DNA of 64,000 nucleotides from Laburnicola sp. R22_1. Taxonomy: Eukaryota; Ascomycota; Dothideomycetes; Pleosporales; Didymosphaeriaceae. The translations under genes and the position numbers were made by a program. The stretch covers positions 310,001 to 374,000 of the forward strand of contig JACONQ010000021.1 in assembly GCA_014281115.1 (NCBI GenBank), read 5' to 3'. Numbering within the stretch: the first letter of the stretch is position 1; each line of letters opens with the position of its first letter. The notes under the pieces are model-generated. The model saw only the letters and a program-made list of their open reading frames with translations, had not been told where the DNA came from and did not search any database. Shown here piece by piece: positions 33,800 through 47,199 of the stretch.

Positions 33800-36700
33800 T
33801 AAGCTAGGAGCTAGGCAGCCTATCTAGGAACACTTAGTAGTAAGCTAATACTATTAGGTAGGTAGGAGAATAAGTAAAAGAACTTAGGAGGCTACCTAAG
33901 AAGAAATTAATAATAGCCCTAAGGGTTTATAAGCCTCTTAGGTAGAGCTAAATATAATAAAAGCTAACTAAAAGCAGCTTATCTTATAGAACTGCGAGAC
34001 TAGGCACGCAAAAAATAGAAACAATAGAAAATATAATATATTAAGAATAGTTAATAATAATATAAAGATAGTAATATAGCAGCTCTAAATAAGCCTACTA
34101 GTACCCTATACATAGCTACTATAGCCTTATTATCCCTAGTAGCCACTAAATAAAGTATTTTGCTATAACTACCCCTACTATATACCTATAACTATAAGAG
34201 CTATTATAATTATAAGTAATAAAAGTAAAATTATAAGTTTTATTTTTTGTAAGTATCTTCTTACTTTATTATAAAAATTATAAGATTACCTTTAGTAAAT
34301 AATATCTATCTAAGAACCTTTAAAGTTAATTTAAGTTATATTCTAACTAGCAACAATAAATAGACCCTAAATAGACTTCTATCTAGTAGACATTAATAGA
34401 ATAAATGCTTAATATCTTAGGCACTTTATTAGAACGCTAGTAGATAATATTTAAGACAATAAAAACTGCTACTAAAGGGCAGGTTAGTCTCTAATAGACT
34501 TACTTAACTGCCTTCTCCTTTTATAAGATAAAATTAAGAAGCAGAATAAGCATTATAAGGTAGCTAAATTTATAGCTTTTATAGATAATAAGCTATATAG
34601 AAAAGTTTTATATTATCTATCTTTTTAAAGGGAGACTCTTATAAAAATAGAAGAGATTGCTAATTGCCTTTACTAAAAGAAAGGGCAGTTTACTAAGAGT
34701 AAAGGCAAGTCTAAGAACTTATTAAAAAGACCTAAGTTAATAACGCCCTCTGCTAAGTTAGCTAGGCTAGCTAAATATAGTAAAAGAAGCATAAGAACTA
34801 TAAATAGTCTACCTTAATATAAAAAAAGGATAAAGATAATCTAAAGGTTACTTACTAGAACTATAGCAAAGAGGCTATATCTCTCCTAATTGCAAGAAGA
34901 AGAGAAATCCAAACTTACCTTTTTATCCTAAGGACGTATTAGAGTCTGTGGGAAAAGGCAAAAGCTAGTAAGACTAGACTCTATTCTATTAGCTGTAATT
35001 ATTAAGTATAAAGAGAACAAGCAGCTTAGAAAGCTCTATAATATGCTTTATTTAAAGAGACTAACTACAATAATAGTGCAGGCTATAGTAGGAGATTTAG
35101 ACTTAGTTAAGGCACTAGTTAATCATAGCGCTAAACGTAACGTAATCTCTACTTACTTTATAAAGGAGAAAGATCTAATAGTAATACCCTTACTAGACTT
35201 TATAGTAGAGATAGTAAATAGTGCAAATATTATTATATATAGATCTATAGTTGCTAAAGTGCACCTAGTAAATACTAGAGATTATAGAGAGACCTACTAA
35301 GTCCTATTTATAGTAGTAGACCTAAGAAAGTATAAGATATACTTAGGATTATTATAAATTACTATATATAATCCAAAACTTAACTTTTATATAGGTTACT
35401 TATTATTCTAAGAAAAGTTAGGGCAAAATACGCCTAACTATCCCAAAGTAGCCCTTAAAGACGCAGAACAGTTTAGTTTAATAATATTAGACTTAACTAT
35501 AGAATTATACGCGTATTATATTAGCTATATAGGTAATAAAATATCTATAATCTTAGTAGAAGCTATAATACTATAGGTATACTAAGAGTTTGCTAGTATA
35601 GCAAATAGTAATTAATTAAAGGTGCTTATAGAACACTGTACAACTAACCTAAGTATTAATCTTCTTTCTAGAAAATAACTACCCTATTAGCCCCTTTATA
35701 ACTTATCTAAGGGCGAGCTAAGTATCTTATATAAGTATATCGCAGATTACTTGCAAAGAGGCTAGATATAATATTTAAGGTTACTAGCTAGAGTACTAAT
35801 TCTATTTATATAAAAAAGGATAGTATATTAAGACTATATATAAATTACCGCAGCCTTAATAGAATTACTATTAAGAAATATTATGCGTTACTCTTAATTA
35901 CTAAGTTCTTAGAAAAGTTAGCAAAAGTAAAGTTCTTTACTAAGCTTAGTATCTAAGAGGTATATTATAGGATAAGAATTAAGAAAGGTAATAAATAGAA
36001 GACATCTTTTTATATAAAATATAGACACTTTAAATATTTAGTAATGCTATTTAGTTTAACTAATACTTTAGCACAATTCTAAAAGCATATTAATAAAGTT
36101 CTAGTAGGACTAATTAATATAACGTGTATTATCTATTTAAACAGTACACTTATCTTCTTTAATATAGAAAAGAAATATAAATAGTATATAAAAGAAGTCC
36201 TTTAAAGGCTATATGAGGCTAAATTATATATTAAACTTAGTAAGTGCAAGATTTATTAGGAAGAAATAGAGTACCTAGGCTATATTATTAGCTAAAAGAA
36301 AGTTAGAGTGCATAAAAACTATATAAAAATAATTATAAAGTAGCTATTTTCTAAGATAGTGCGTAATATTAGGGTGTTTATTAGTTTTATAAATTATTAC
36401 TAGATATTTATTATAGGGTTTTTAAGAGTAGCTCTACTCCTTACTAAACTTACTTAAAAGGAGTCTAGTACTACCTAGGGCAGGCAAGCTTAAAAAAGGA
36501 GGAAAGCTAACCCTTATATCTAAATGCGCAGGCAAGAGTAGCTTTTAAAAAATTAAAAGCTATATTTATAAAGGTGCCTATATTAGTGCACTTTAAGTCT
36601 AATAGAGAGATAAAACTTAAGGTAGATACCTTAGGTAGCGTAATATCTAGTATATTAAGCTAGAATATACCTAAATCTAATAAAACCCTATAATAGCAAC

Positions 36701-38640
36701 CTATTAGTTTCTTTTTATAAAAGCTAGATAGTATATAGGTTTAATATAATATATATAATAAGAAACTACTAGCTATTAATATAAGCGTTAAATATTAGCA
36801 ACACTACCTATTAAGTATCCTATTTACTATCCTTATAGATTATAATAACTTGTAATGGTTTATAGACACAAAAACATTAAACTACTAGTAGGTTAAAGTC
36901 TATAAGAGGCTAGCAAAGTATAATTTTATTATTATCTACTAGCTAGAGAAGGAAAACCTAGCAAATAGACTATTAAGACGCCCTAATTATATAAATAAGG
37001 CGCAACACCTAGTAAAAAAGGAAATAAGGCTTATATAGAGCCTTTAAGAATATTATTAAGTAGGAATACTTTTAATAAACTAACTACTTAATTAATTAGT
37101 GCAATTATAAGGTCCTAGTAAGTAGCACCCTAGGGATAAAGGTAGCCAAGAAGGCGCAAACCTAAGAAAGTAATTATAGAAAAGCTAATATTATTAATAA
37201 ATAGTAGCTGTAAATCTAACTTAAAAACTAAGGATAAAGTTAAAGCTCTAAAAGAACCTTAGCCCTAATAGTTAGGCAAAGAGTTATTAGAAGAAGGCGT
37301 AATAGAGCAAAACAAAATTAAAGTGCTTATAATAAGTGTAAAAAGGTAAAGGCCTTCTAAACATACTATAATAGCTTTATAGGTAGGTATTTTAGAGTAA
37401 AAAGACATTAGAGAAGTTAAAAAGGCATTTTTAATAAAAATAAATGCAATGCAAAGTTAAGGACTACTATTAAGACTATTTAAAGTGCAGAATATCTATC
37501 GCACCTTAATACTAACTATATAGTCTTTTAAATTCTTTACCTATACTAAATAGCCCTTAAGAGGACGTTACCTTAGATTTTATTATAAACTTACCCCTAG
37601 CTAAACACTTAGCTAAGTCTATAATACTATTCTAGTAATAGTAAACTATCTAATAAAAATAACTTATTCTATACCTACTAGGGCAGATTAGGACATAAAG
37701 GACTTAGCGGAAGTCTAGATTTAGGATGTTATTAGGTTATATAGCACTCCTAAGACAATTATATTAGACAAAGATCTAATAATAAACTCTTACTATTAGG
37801 ACTTTTTTATTATTATCTTAACACTATAAGGATATTATTATTAGCCTATTACTCGCAAATAGACAGATAAACTAAAAGGCAGAATTAGATAGTTAAGTAA
37901 TATCTTTAGTATTTTTACTACCTAGAACAAAATAACTAAGTAAGATAGTTACTAATTATAGAATTTGCGTATAATAATAGCGTAAACCCAGTAGCTAGAG
38001 TAACTCCTTTTATATATACTATAGAGCAGATCCTTATACGCTAGAATAGCCTAGAATACTACTTAGCAATAAAGAATTACTACTAGACATATTAATTATA
38101 GTAAGAGTTATTATACTATAGGCTTAATATAGAATAAAGATTACAGTAGTAAATAAGTACTAAAAGAAGTACGCTAATAAGAAGAGAAAGCACCTTATTC
38201 TTAAACTAGACATAGTTAAGTACTCTATAAAGAAAGAAGCTTATAGAGTTAACTTTCTAAAATTAAACGCATACCTAGTCTTCTATATATTATTATTACA
38301 GCTATATAAACAAAGGGGAGCTATTAAGTCTTAAGTAGATCCTATTATAGACACTCTACGTACGTTTGGCAATAACGTGTACTATATAAAGAAAGTGCTA
38401 GAAAGTAGGTAGTTATTAGTTATAACCTAGGAATACCTTATTAAATAGAAGAGTTACCTAAAAGAAGAAAACTTATAAAAGCTAGGTACTAACCTAAGTA
38501 CTAACGTTATTAAAGAGTTCTAGAAAAGAAAAACATTCTAGAACAACATTAAAGAGGCTCTTATTTAGGTTAAACAACTGCAGAAAGGGGATAAAAGAAG
38601 AAAAACCTCCTTAGAGAATTTTCTTTTCTTTTCTTTTATA
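33800..38640 (+). pseudogene. Gypsy-J gag-pol with C-terminal chromodomain, RIP-degraded
   Basis: Gag: a zinc knuckle CX2CX4HX4C is recognisable at 34852-34893 (NYSK...ISPNC) with Cys as Tyr, His as Tyr and one base lost. Protease: 35043-35300 is a surviving 85-codon open stretch (VKALVNHSAKRNVISTYFIK, where the family has VDSGAT). RT: 35700-36340, with IYLNS where YLDD is expected (about 36128-36142). RNase H: about 36560-36960. Integrase: about 37550-38200. Near the C-terminus EYLIKQKSYLKEENL (about 38429-38475) matches the chromodomain core EYLVKWKGY...ENTWEP, a module that in chromoviruses directs integration to heterochromatin. Confidence 0.78.
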
Positions 38641-39584
38641 AATAAGAGGTTAAACTTAGGTTAACTATATAGTTAAAAACTACTATAGAAAATACACTTA
38701 CTACCTTTACCTATTTTCTCTCTATAGAGAGTTTTTTTACTATAATTATAAAAGTGTTTAATAGCGTAAGGTATTGCAAAGGCAATATTAACTTAAAAGA
38801 TTATAGTATCTCTAGAGATTAGTTAAAAAGGACTATAAAGGACTATAAGAGCACATTACACTTCACTTAAAGCTAAAAAAGAGAATATTCTAAGAACCTA
38901 AGTTTAAGATATTTTAAGGCGTCGCTGCCTACTAGAAGGCGCTATTTAAGTCCTAACAAACTCCTATATTACACAGAGCTATTATTCCTAGGGACCCTAA
39001 GGCATAGTAGCCCTAAAGGTCCCCCTTATACATATATATTAGCCTAAGGCCCCTAAAGGGGCTAAAAGCACTGCTAAAAACTAGAAAGGCACTATCCACA
39101 ACTAAAACTATAAGTAGGGCTCTTACTATTATCCTAGTACTCTTAATAATATATAAGCCTATATTTATTCTATAATTATATTAGTATATAATATAATAGG
39201 ACAAAAAGTAGAATTATAGACGTTATTATGCTTAGGAGTTCCACCCTTATAAGTAGCGCTGTTAATTGCCTTTTTATAATAATATTGCTTTATCTTATAC
39301 TCTATATTAGTTTAAGCACGCTTCTTAGTAAAGTAATAAGTAGATCTAAAAATATTACTACTATTATAGATATATAGATTCTAAGTATAGGGCTTAAACA
39401 AGCTAAAAAGTAATTAGTTAATAAAAAGCGCTATATGAATAACTATACCCACTTAATATAGTTTATAAGTCTCTTAGTAATATTATAGATATATTTCTTA
39501 TTCTTATTAAAATTACTACTATAAAGAATAACCTAAGCAGTTATAAGGCAGTTAAGCTTAGCGTTAAAGTTAATAGAGCACTAT
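38641..39584. other. AT-rich sequence, unclassified
   Basis: It could be the 3' untranslated part of Gypsy-J. It contains small GC-richer palindromic bits (AAGGCCCCTAAAGGGGC near 39048). No reading frame and no LTR match seen. Confidence 0.4.
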
Positions 39585-40905
39585 TATAAGGGCACTATAG
39601 GGGTTATTATGCTATACATAAGATGATAGTAGATATTAGGATCTAAATATAAGATAGTAGCGATACCTATATAAGGTGGGTACGTAGGTAGGCTATATAC
39701 GTAGTCTTACTTAGGACCTCGCTTATTATTATGCTAGTTCTAAAAGAGTAATATAATATAAGCGAGGGGGTTGCACCTTAGATTAGTAACACTACCCCCC
39801 CTTTGTATAGTAGTAACTCTAGTGCTACTAAGATTCTTTTAACCCTATATTACTTTCTATATAACTATTACGCTCTATTGTAACTAATTGCGCTTTATTA
39901 TAATCTATTGCGATTTATTGCGCTCTATCGCGATCTATTACGCACTATTTCTAATTATTATAATCTTTATAGTACTTTACACTACATTACTATAGATTTA
40001 ATCTAATTTGTTAATATTTATTAGGGTCGCGTTGTTAGTAATATTGTCGCTGGGATTATTACTAAAATTATTATTACTAAGGTTGTTATAGCTAGAGTTG
40101 TTGTTGTGTAAGATAGTATAAGCTGCCTTACTAAGAGAGTTACTACTAAGAGGATTTCTAGGGGGACTACTATCTATTATTAACTTAAGACCTATATCTA
40201 ACTATCTCTAGGCATCTAGGTAGGCGTCTATAATAAAAAGAGTAGTAGTAAAATATGCGATAATATTCTAGCGTGCGATAAGCTTGTTAAAGTTATGTAG
40301 TATAGTAGGCTCCCTTAGGTTCTTAGCGTGAAATCTAATAATAAGTTAAGGGCAATTAAGTAGGTTATAGTAAGGTTCTTAGGTAGAGTTATTAAAACTA
40401 TCCTATATAACTTTATACTCTATAACGCTGTAGTTAGGCATATATAGATTCTTTTTTAACTTGTTTAAATAATAGGTAAGTATATTCTTTACTTTATATT
40501 TCTTATTAGTGCGCTTGTCTAGTAGTATATTATCTTTATTATACGCTTGCCTATTAAGTGGTTGTTTATTATAAGGGTGCAATAGCTATAGGTAGAAAAT
40601 ATTATATAGCCAGCCTATCTCTTAGGGTAAGTTAAGCTTATAGGCTATGTTGTTAATAACTTATATAATATAAAAGGGTCCCCTATTCTTATAGTTAAGC
40701 GAAGAGCTAGATTTCTTAGTCTTTAGGTTGCGCGTGTTTAATATTACCTTATTACTAACCTTAAAATATAGTGCTAGTGCGCGTTTTGCGTTAGCGTACT
40801 TAGCCTATTTAGCTTATGCCTACTATAGATTGTTCCGCAGAAAATTATATAGGTAGATAAGAGAGTTAATAAAGTTGTTTGCGCGTTAATAGTTTATATG
40901 GGTAG
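39585..40905 (-). mobile_element. 3' fragment of a second Gypsy-I copy
   Basis: 39585-39791 aligns with both Gypsy-I LTRs. 39792-40905 aligns with 11112-12190, the LTR-proximal pol end including the integrase C-terminal segment. Similarity stops near 40905, so only the 3' end remains. It is RIP-mutated, but with different sites changed than in Gypsy-I. Confidence 0.82.
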
Positions 40906-41948
40906 ATAAAAGAATTAAAATCTTACGCAAATTCTTACCTATAAATAAGCTTACTATATTAATAAAATTTAAATAACTTTTTACTAATTATAGTTTAGCG
41001 CTCTCTTATAAACGCTATTAAAATAAAATTGTCTTAGTTATAGTATTTGCTAAATTACTTTGTCTTATAAGGAAGAAAAATAGAACCTTAGTAGAGATAG
41101 TAATTTCTTATAGTAAAAAGTAGCTAATATTAGAAGAAGGCATTAAAGTGCTTAAAATAAGCATAGTAGCTTATTATAAATGTATATACTTTTAGAAATA
41201 CTTAAAGGTTAATAATATAAAGGAGTATATAGCAAGTCTTAAATATCTAATATTTACGCTAGTTTTAAAATTAGTAAAAGATATAAGTAGCTTACTAAAG
41301 AAAGCATAATAGAGTTTTAATATAGCGCTAGGCGTTAATAATACTAAATTAATAGATATATAATAGGGTAAGTGTCTAAGTAGGCTATTATAGGCTATAT
41401 CTAATCTAATAAATAGAAGGAGATAGCAATTCTAGCTAAGCGCAATAGCCTTTACTATCTAATTTAAATATAGGCACTAATCTATATAACCTTAAAGTGG
41501 ACAGCTTTACTTAATATATTTTCTAGTAAGATAACTTTTAGTAATTTAGAATTTAGGGCTAAGATAACTTTATTATAAATCTACTATTAGATAACTTTAT
41601 ATAATTTAGAACCTCTATCTAAAATAACTTTTAATAGTTTAGAACCTTTGTTTAAAATAACTTTTAATGGTTTAGGACCTCTATCTAAAATAACTTTTAA
41701 TAGTTTAGAAACCTAAATAATTATGTCTATAGCTATAAGGCTGCCTAATATATATATATAAACTTAATACTACTACTAATAAATATACTTTTATTAGGCG
41801 CATAATAGCCTACCTTTCCTTAGAGGAATAGTATACTTAATTTCCTATCTAAGATATATATATTCTTAGAAACTCTAATAAAGAGAAGGCACTACTTATA
41901 TAGGTTAAATAGCTATACTCTATAGTTTTAGTTTTTTAGTTTTGCTAT
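40906..41948. other. AT-rich unclassified sequence with a 33-bp tandem repeat
   Basis: No reading frame recognised. At about 41590-41712 a 33-bp unit (core AAAATAACTTTTAATAGTTT) is repeated about three to four times, with weaker copies back to 41518. The unit length, a multiple of three, would fit an 11-residue protein repeat. The last 13 bases (41936-41948, TTAGTTTTGCTAT) are the target duplication of the next insertion. Confidence 0.5.
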
Positions 41949-42194
41949 CTAGAAGAGAAACATCGCAGACCTTCTAGTATACAGTATAACGCTATAAGGG
42001 AAAGCTATAGGTGTGCTAAAAACGCATTAAAAAAGGTAAAGCTTAGAGATAGGTTAGGCTAGAAACTGTTTGTTAGCACGTGCAAATTAGCCCCTTATGC
42101 TAATAAGGTAGTTAATTATAGTGTACTATGGTCCACAGATACTAAAGTTAAAGTTAAAGATAATAACGTAACGCGGCTGCCTGCGCACAAAGTA
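41949..42194 (+). mobile_element. Family-B element, copy 3, truncated to 246 bp
   Basis: Begins CTAGAAGAGAAACATCGCAG like copies 1 and 4 and stops at GCACAAAGTA, where those continue. It is flanked by an exact 13-bp duplication TTAGTTTTGCTAT (41936-41948, 42195-42207). Truncation at one end with a complete duplication is what target-primed reverse transcription leaves. It retains more CpG than its surroundings. Confidence 0.75.
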
Positions 42195-42207
42195 TTAGTT
42201 TTGCTAT

Positions 42208-44937
42208 ACTAAAGCTTATTAGCACCTATAGCACTATAAGTACTAGATATAGGCTTTTAGAAGAACTATTATATTTATTATTAGCTTAACTACTTTATTT
42301 CCTAAGGCGCAAATATCCTTTTCTTATCCTTTAATAATTCACTTATTAAAATAATTTATTCCTATAGTGGGTTCATATTATCTATTTTTTATAAGCTATA
42401 AATTAAGTTTAGTTATTAACTCTTGCGCCTCCTTACTTAGCTATAACTCCTCTAAGTATTTTAGTATTAAAAAGCTAAAAGAAGCTTAAAGCTAACAAAA
42501 TAATATATAAAGTGCTAGAATTTTTAGGTTATAACCTAATTCTTTTAGACCTAGTATAAAAGTGTTAGACTTTATATACCTCTTTAATAGCATTAGCCTA
42601 GATATAAATATAGTTTTACTACTTATAGAGCGTTTTATCTTTACCTAGCTTTACTTAGTAGAGTATATTATATAACTTACTCTATATATAAACTAAATTC
42701 TAAGCTATAAATTAAGAGGCTGCGCTAGTACACTACTATAGTAAGTAATTCTATAGTAATTTCTTTATCTAATAGAAATAGGGTGTTATTTTCTATAGCA
42801 CTCCTAGAAATAGCAAAATATTAATTCTTAGCCGCAACACTACTTATCTATATCTAATACCTAGTATTATAAGCTACTATACTTACTACACTGAATAGTC
42901 TTAATTTATATTTAACCTACTAGATTACTATAATATCTTTATTTAATATATACGCAACGTAACTTATATACCTAACTATTATTTATTTATATAGTTGCTT
43001 TATCTAGTAAAGATAAATAGTGCTATAGTTATTTACCTTTAGATAGCAACTATTTAGTGCAGCTTTATCCTAAGGCTATATATATAGCTACCTTAGCTCC
43101 ACTCTTCTATTACTATTTTACAAAATCTATATAATAAGCCTAGCTTAGCTTAGCCTTCTATTACTCCCTATAGTAATAAGCTTCTTTCTTCTTAAACTAA
43201 TAACGCAGCTCTGTCTTTCTTTACTCATAATACTAATAGATTTTTTATTTCTCTTTAAATAGATATAAAGTTATAATATATTATTAATTATAAAAGATAT
43301 AGTATAAATTTATAAACAATATACAAATAGAAATCTAGAAAGATATTAAAGGCTAGTACACACCTAGCTAAAATACTATTACTAAGAATATAGTTATAAA
43401 AAAGCTATAAATAAGTAAATAGTGTAAAGACCTATAGGATAAAGTGCTATAATTCTTAGTAGGTAAAGTATAGGCAGATAGAGTTTATAGATAGCCTAAA
43501 TGCGCCTATTAAACTACTTAAAAAAATCTTATCTATTTTATATTAGCCTAAAAACTATTTATAGCAAAGGATCTCTAATAAAAATAAGTGCTAATCCCTA
43601 ATACCCCTCTAGATACTATGAACTTAAGGACTATATATATAGTTTTATTCCTAAAGTAGTAATATAAAAGTGTATTTATATCTTAGATAAAGTATACTAA
43701 GAAGAAATAGAATTGTTATAGCAATAGTAAATAGAATAGCTAATTAAGCTAGATCTCTTTCCTTTAGCTATATCTAACAATACTTTAGGGCAGTTTACCT
43801 ATTAGGAGTCCTATTAGGAGTTCTGTTAGCTTTAAGATATATAAAGAAATAGCTATAAAAGTTAAGGCTAGAGTATAAGCTAGTTAGATATATAGAAAGT
43901 AGTTATAAAAGGTATAAAAAGAAAAAGTTCTTATCTTAAGAAGTAACTATGTGTGTTTTCTATAAGGCACTATTTGCCCTTTTATTATTACTGATATACT
44001 TATTATAGTTATACCTTTACTAATTATAAAATAAACTAACTTTGTCTATACTGCCTAGTATTAGACCTTCTTATCCTATTAATATTTTTATTGCTTTATA
44101 ATAGTCTATATAATATATTATATCTCTTCTCTATGCTTTTTAGCTAAAGAGAGTCTTAGAGAGTCCTTACTCTTTATCTAATAGGGGTGCTTAGGCTAAT
44201 CTTCTTTTTCTTATAGCTGCTAAGTAAAGAATTTACACTACTTAATTAGACTAATTAAGTTTTTAGTAGATTATTAAATATGTATTTCTAGCCTAAATAG
44301 AAATAGGGTGTTTACTAGCGACTATAGTGCGCGCTTATATAGAGAATTAAGTAAGAACGTAGTTTTATTATATATATAAGGCTTATATATTAAGAATAAA
44401 AAAGTAACAGTAGTAGAAACTTTCTATAAAACCTATTGTGCTCTATAAATTAGGGCCTAGGCAGTCTTATCTCCTACCCTAATATTAAAAAACAAGGAAA
44501 GCTAGGAAATAGTAAAGAGATTAATTAAGTAATACTATTTTTATTAGCAAATTATAGAGTAGGGGTATAGTGTAACACTAAAAGGCTACTATACTTTATT
44601 ACCTATAGCTATAAATAAGCTTTTACTAATTGCACTATATAGATCTAGGGAAAGCTTAATATTAAAGGCACCTATAAGCTTTACTTATATTTTCACTACT
44701 TATACTTTGTTTTATATAATAGTCTATGTAAATATATTTATATCTTTTATAGCTATATAAACTATAATATAGGTGCACTTAGAATATCGATAAGGCTAGT
44801 TTAATAAGCTTTATATATAAGGGTATATTTAAATATTATAGCTTACCTTAGAGATATATTATACTATACAAATTAATAGATAACTTACTAGCCTATACTA
44901 ATCTTATTACTTTTACCTAACTATCTTTCCTCTTTTA
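42208..44937. other. AT-rich, RIP-like sequence, unclassified
   Basis: About 2.7 kb between two family-B copies. No reading frame over 60 codons, no LTR pair and no recognised domain on either strand, even with RIP stops read through. Probably an old transposon body. Confidence 0.45.
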
Positions 44938-45335
44938 CTTCTAGAAGAGAAATATCGCAGACCTTCTAGTATATAGTACAACGCTATAAGGGAAAGCTAT
45001 AAGTGTGCTAAAAACGCATTAAAAAAGGTAAAGCTGCTTAGAGATAGGTTAGGCTAGGGACTATTTGTTAGCACGTGCAAATTGGCCCCTTATACTAATA
45101 AGGTAGTTAATTATAGTGTACTATAGTCTACAGATACTAAAGTTAAAGTTAAAAATAATACTATAACGTAACTACCTACGTATAAAGTATAAAGATCCGT
45201 AACTAGATATATTAAGTGTTTATCTACCCTTATATATAGAGTATATTATTACGCAATACCTTAAAGTTACTATCTACTAAGATACTAATAGCCTTTCCTT
45301 AACTAAACAATGTGCTTTCTATAGGGTAGGCAGTT

Positions 45336-45770
45336 ATGCGCCTGTATATATATAATAAGAAGGATAATAATAAGAAGGATAATAATAAGAAGGATAATAA
45401 TAAGAAGGATAATAATAAGAAGGATAATAATAAAAAGAACAACAATAAAAAGAACAACAATAAAAAGGACAATAATAAGAAGAATAACGCTAACTAAAAC
45501 ACCTAAGGTTAGTATTACAAAAGTTAAACAACTTCTAATATTACTAATAGTATAGTAGTATAATATAAGTTGTGTAACAAATAAATTACTATAGCTAGTT
45601 TGTCTTATTACAGTATTAGTAAATACCTAGGTGCTCTAAAGGCTATAGATTTTAACCTATAGCTCTCTCTCTACTATTTTAGTAGCCTAGTTCTTAGCTA
45701 TATTATAGATAAACTAAACTAGAGCTATTTTAAAAAGTAATAGGCTAGATTCGCTAAAGGTTGTTAGAGA
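45336..45770 (+). pseudogene. Family-B reading frame with (KKDNN)n tract and zinc-finger-like motif
   Basis: ATG 45336 leads into an in-frame 15-bp repeat coding Lys-Lys-Asp-Asn-Asn and variants (about 45353-45490). Downstream at 45556-45628 the frame reads V-Q-Y-K-L-C-N-K-Q-I... then Y-Y-S-I-S-K-Y-L, with stops read as Gln. Undoing RIP-type changes gives C-X2-C...H-X5-H, resembling a BED or C2H2 finger. The 62534-63850 copy keeps the same frame and continues for about 200 further codons to the shared end ...GPLKN. No catalytic domain was recognised. The finger identity is inference. Confidence 0.45.
45353..45490 (+). repeat. 15-bp coding tandem repeat
   Basis: About nine units of AAGAAGGATAATAAT and variants (AAAAAGAACAACAAT). 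The earlier units are nearly identical. The corresponding place in the 62534-63850 copy has only irregular AATAAT triplets, so the expansion is copy-specific. Confidence 0.85.
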
Positions 45771-46562
45771 TACAGTGGGGTGCAATAAAAAAAAGTCACT
45801 TAAAAGTTACCTTTTCTAAAGTCTTATAGCTTCCTTATTAGGTTAGCTAAAAATATAAAAATATATTATTTTAAAGAGACATTTTAGGGGATTTTACCTA
45901 GGCTATTAGGAAGCGCTTAGTCAGTCTAGGGTAAAAGTAATTTAGGGGTATAATAGGAGTAAAAACTCTAACTTTAGAAGAGTATAACTTTTTATCTAAG
46001 ATACGGAATTAGCTAATACTTATATATAGTATAATACATCCTTGTCCTAATCTCTCTATACATTTTTAGTATAGATTTACCCCTATTATTTTACATTATC
46101 TTAGATTTAAGGAATTTTAGTAATCTATTAAGAAACTAGTAATTAAGTAATATTTAATATAATAAATAGTATATTTTAGCTTATTTTTAGGTACTAGATA
46201 ATATATATATATAGATTATATATAAATATTATTATTCTATTAAACTATTTAATATAGGTGCTCCAAAATTAATATTAAAAAGTCTATAGTATTGGCATTA
46301 CTAATACTTATTACTAATATAATATTATAGGATTACTCTAACTATATAATAGGGTATATATATATATATTAAACTATATTTATATATATAGTATAGCTTA
46401 TATAATTAAGTAAATAAATTTTACTTTATTTTTAATTAGGCTAAAGCGTCTATTACTTTATAGATTATAGATTAATATTACTAATACTATTATTATAGAT
46501 TACGAGTACTCTATATATTATAATAATATAATAATATTATATATATATAGTATTTATAAAAC

Positions 46563-46849
46563 TGTCCGTACACCGTATGGGCAAGGGCACCTAAGGGTGT
46601 TGAGGTTTCAATATTGCCGCACGATGGCATTACGTGGGGATCACGTAATGCCCGTGCGCCGCGGCCCGTGCGCCGCAGGATCTTATCCTTTCCATCTGCA
46701 CCCTCTCTAGAGATAAGTAATTAATACTAAGTTAGTTCTATTATGTTATTTCCTTTTCTTGTACAATTATCCCGTACACGCTTCACACTTACCAATATAG
46801 AGTATTAGATATTAATGTCTATATAGCTAGCTATAGAGCCTATTAAACA
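46563..46849 (+). repeat. 5' LTR of Copia copy 1
   Basis: 287 bp. Contains GGCATTACGTG / CACGTAATGCC (46626-46652), an 11-bp-arm inverted repeat around a 5-nt loop that has an equivalent in the solo LTR at 30497-30523. GC-rich repeats GTGCGCCGCGGCCCGTGCGCC follow (about 46654-46674). Confidence 0.88.
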
Positions 46850-47199
46850 CTAATTAGTAGTTAACTAACCCTTAACTGCAAATTAGCAAGAGTAAAGATA
46901 GATTATACAAGTTATTATTAGCTATATAATTTGTTTTGTTATACCCTATCCTTTGTATATAAGAGGATAGCAGATTAAACTTTTATAAAGTTAGTAAGTA
47001 ACTGTTGCTACTATATAAAACAAAGAAAGCGATTGTACAAGACGTACAAAACCTATCCTTATTTATAGGGATAGCAGATTAACTCTTTTATTAAGTTAGT
47101 AAGTAGATATCGCTACTATATAAGATTTAAGAGAAGAGAGTGCACTAAGCACACTACTAGTAACTGTACAAACACATAGTTAAGATAATAATAAACTCT

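Larger units (their letters stand above)
33529..38640 (+). mobile_element. Gypsy-J: chromodomain-bearing Ty3/Gypsy element, 3' LTR not found
   Basis: An LTR-like segment (TGTAAGGCC... at 33529 to about 33776) is followed by gag, protease, RT, RNase H, integrase and a chromodomain in the plus orientation. The LTR-like segment recurs inverted at 58955-59125. I see no matching 3' LTR before the Gypsy-I fragment at 39585, so the 3' end is missing or too decayed. The 5' end cuts Copia copy 2, so Gypsy-J or a rearrangement came after that Copia insertion. Confidence 0.75.
44938..45772 (+). mobile_element. Family-B element, copy 4 (cut at right by a Tc1 element)
   Basis: Starts TCTAGAAGAGAAATATCGCAG and aligns colinearly with the inverse of 63830-63050. 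Its length differs because of an expanded 15-bp repeat. At 45773 the Tc1 terminal repeat begins after TA. I did not find a left-right target duplication, because the right end is not identifiable beyond 56072. Confidence 0.7.

Noticed and set aside
38641..39584. 3' LTR for Gypsy-J
   Set aside because: No segment matches 33529-33776; AAGGCCCCTAAAGG-like bits are too short to count.
45353..45490. Possible CRISPR array
   Set aside because: Units are contiguous 15-mers without spacers, in a eukaryotic transposon; an ordinary tandem repeat.
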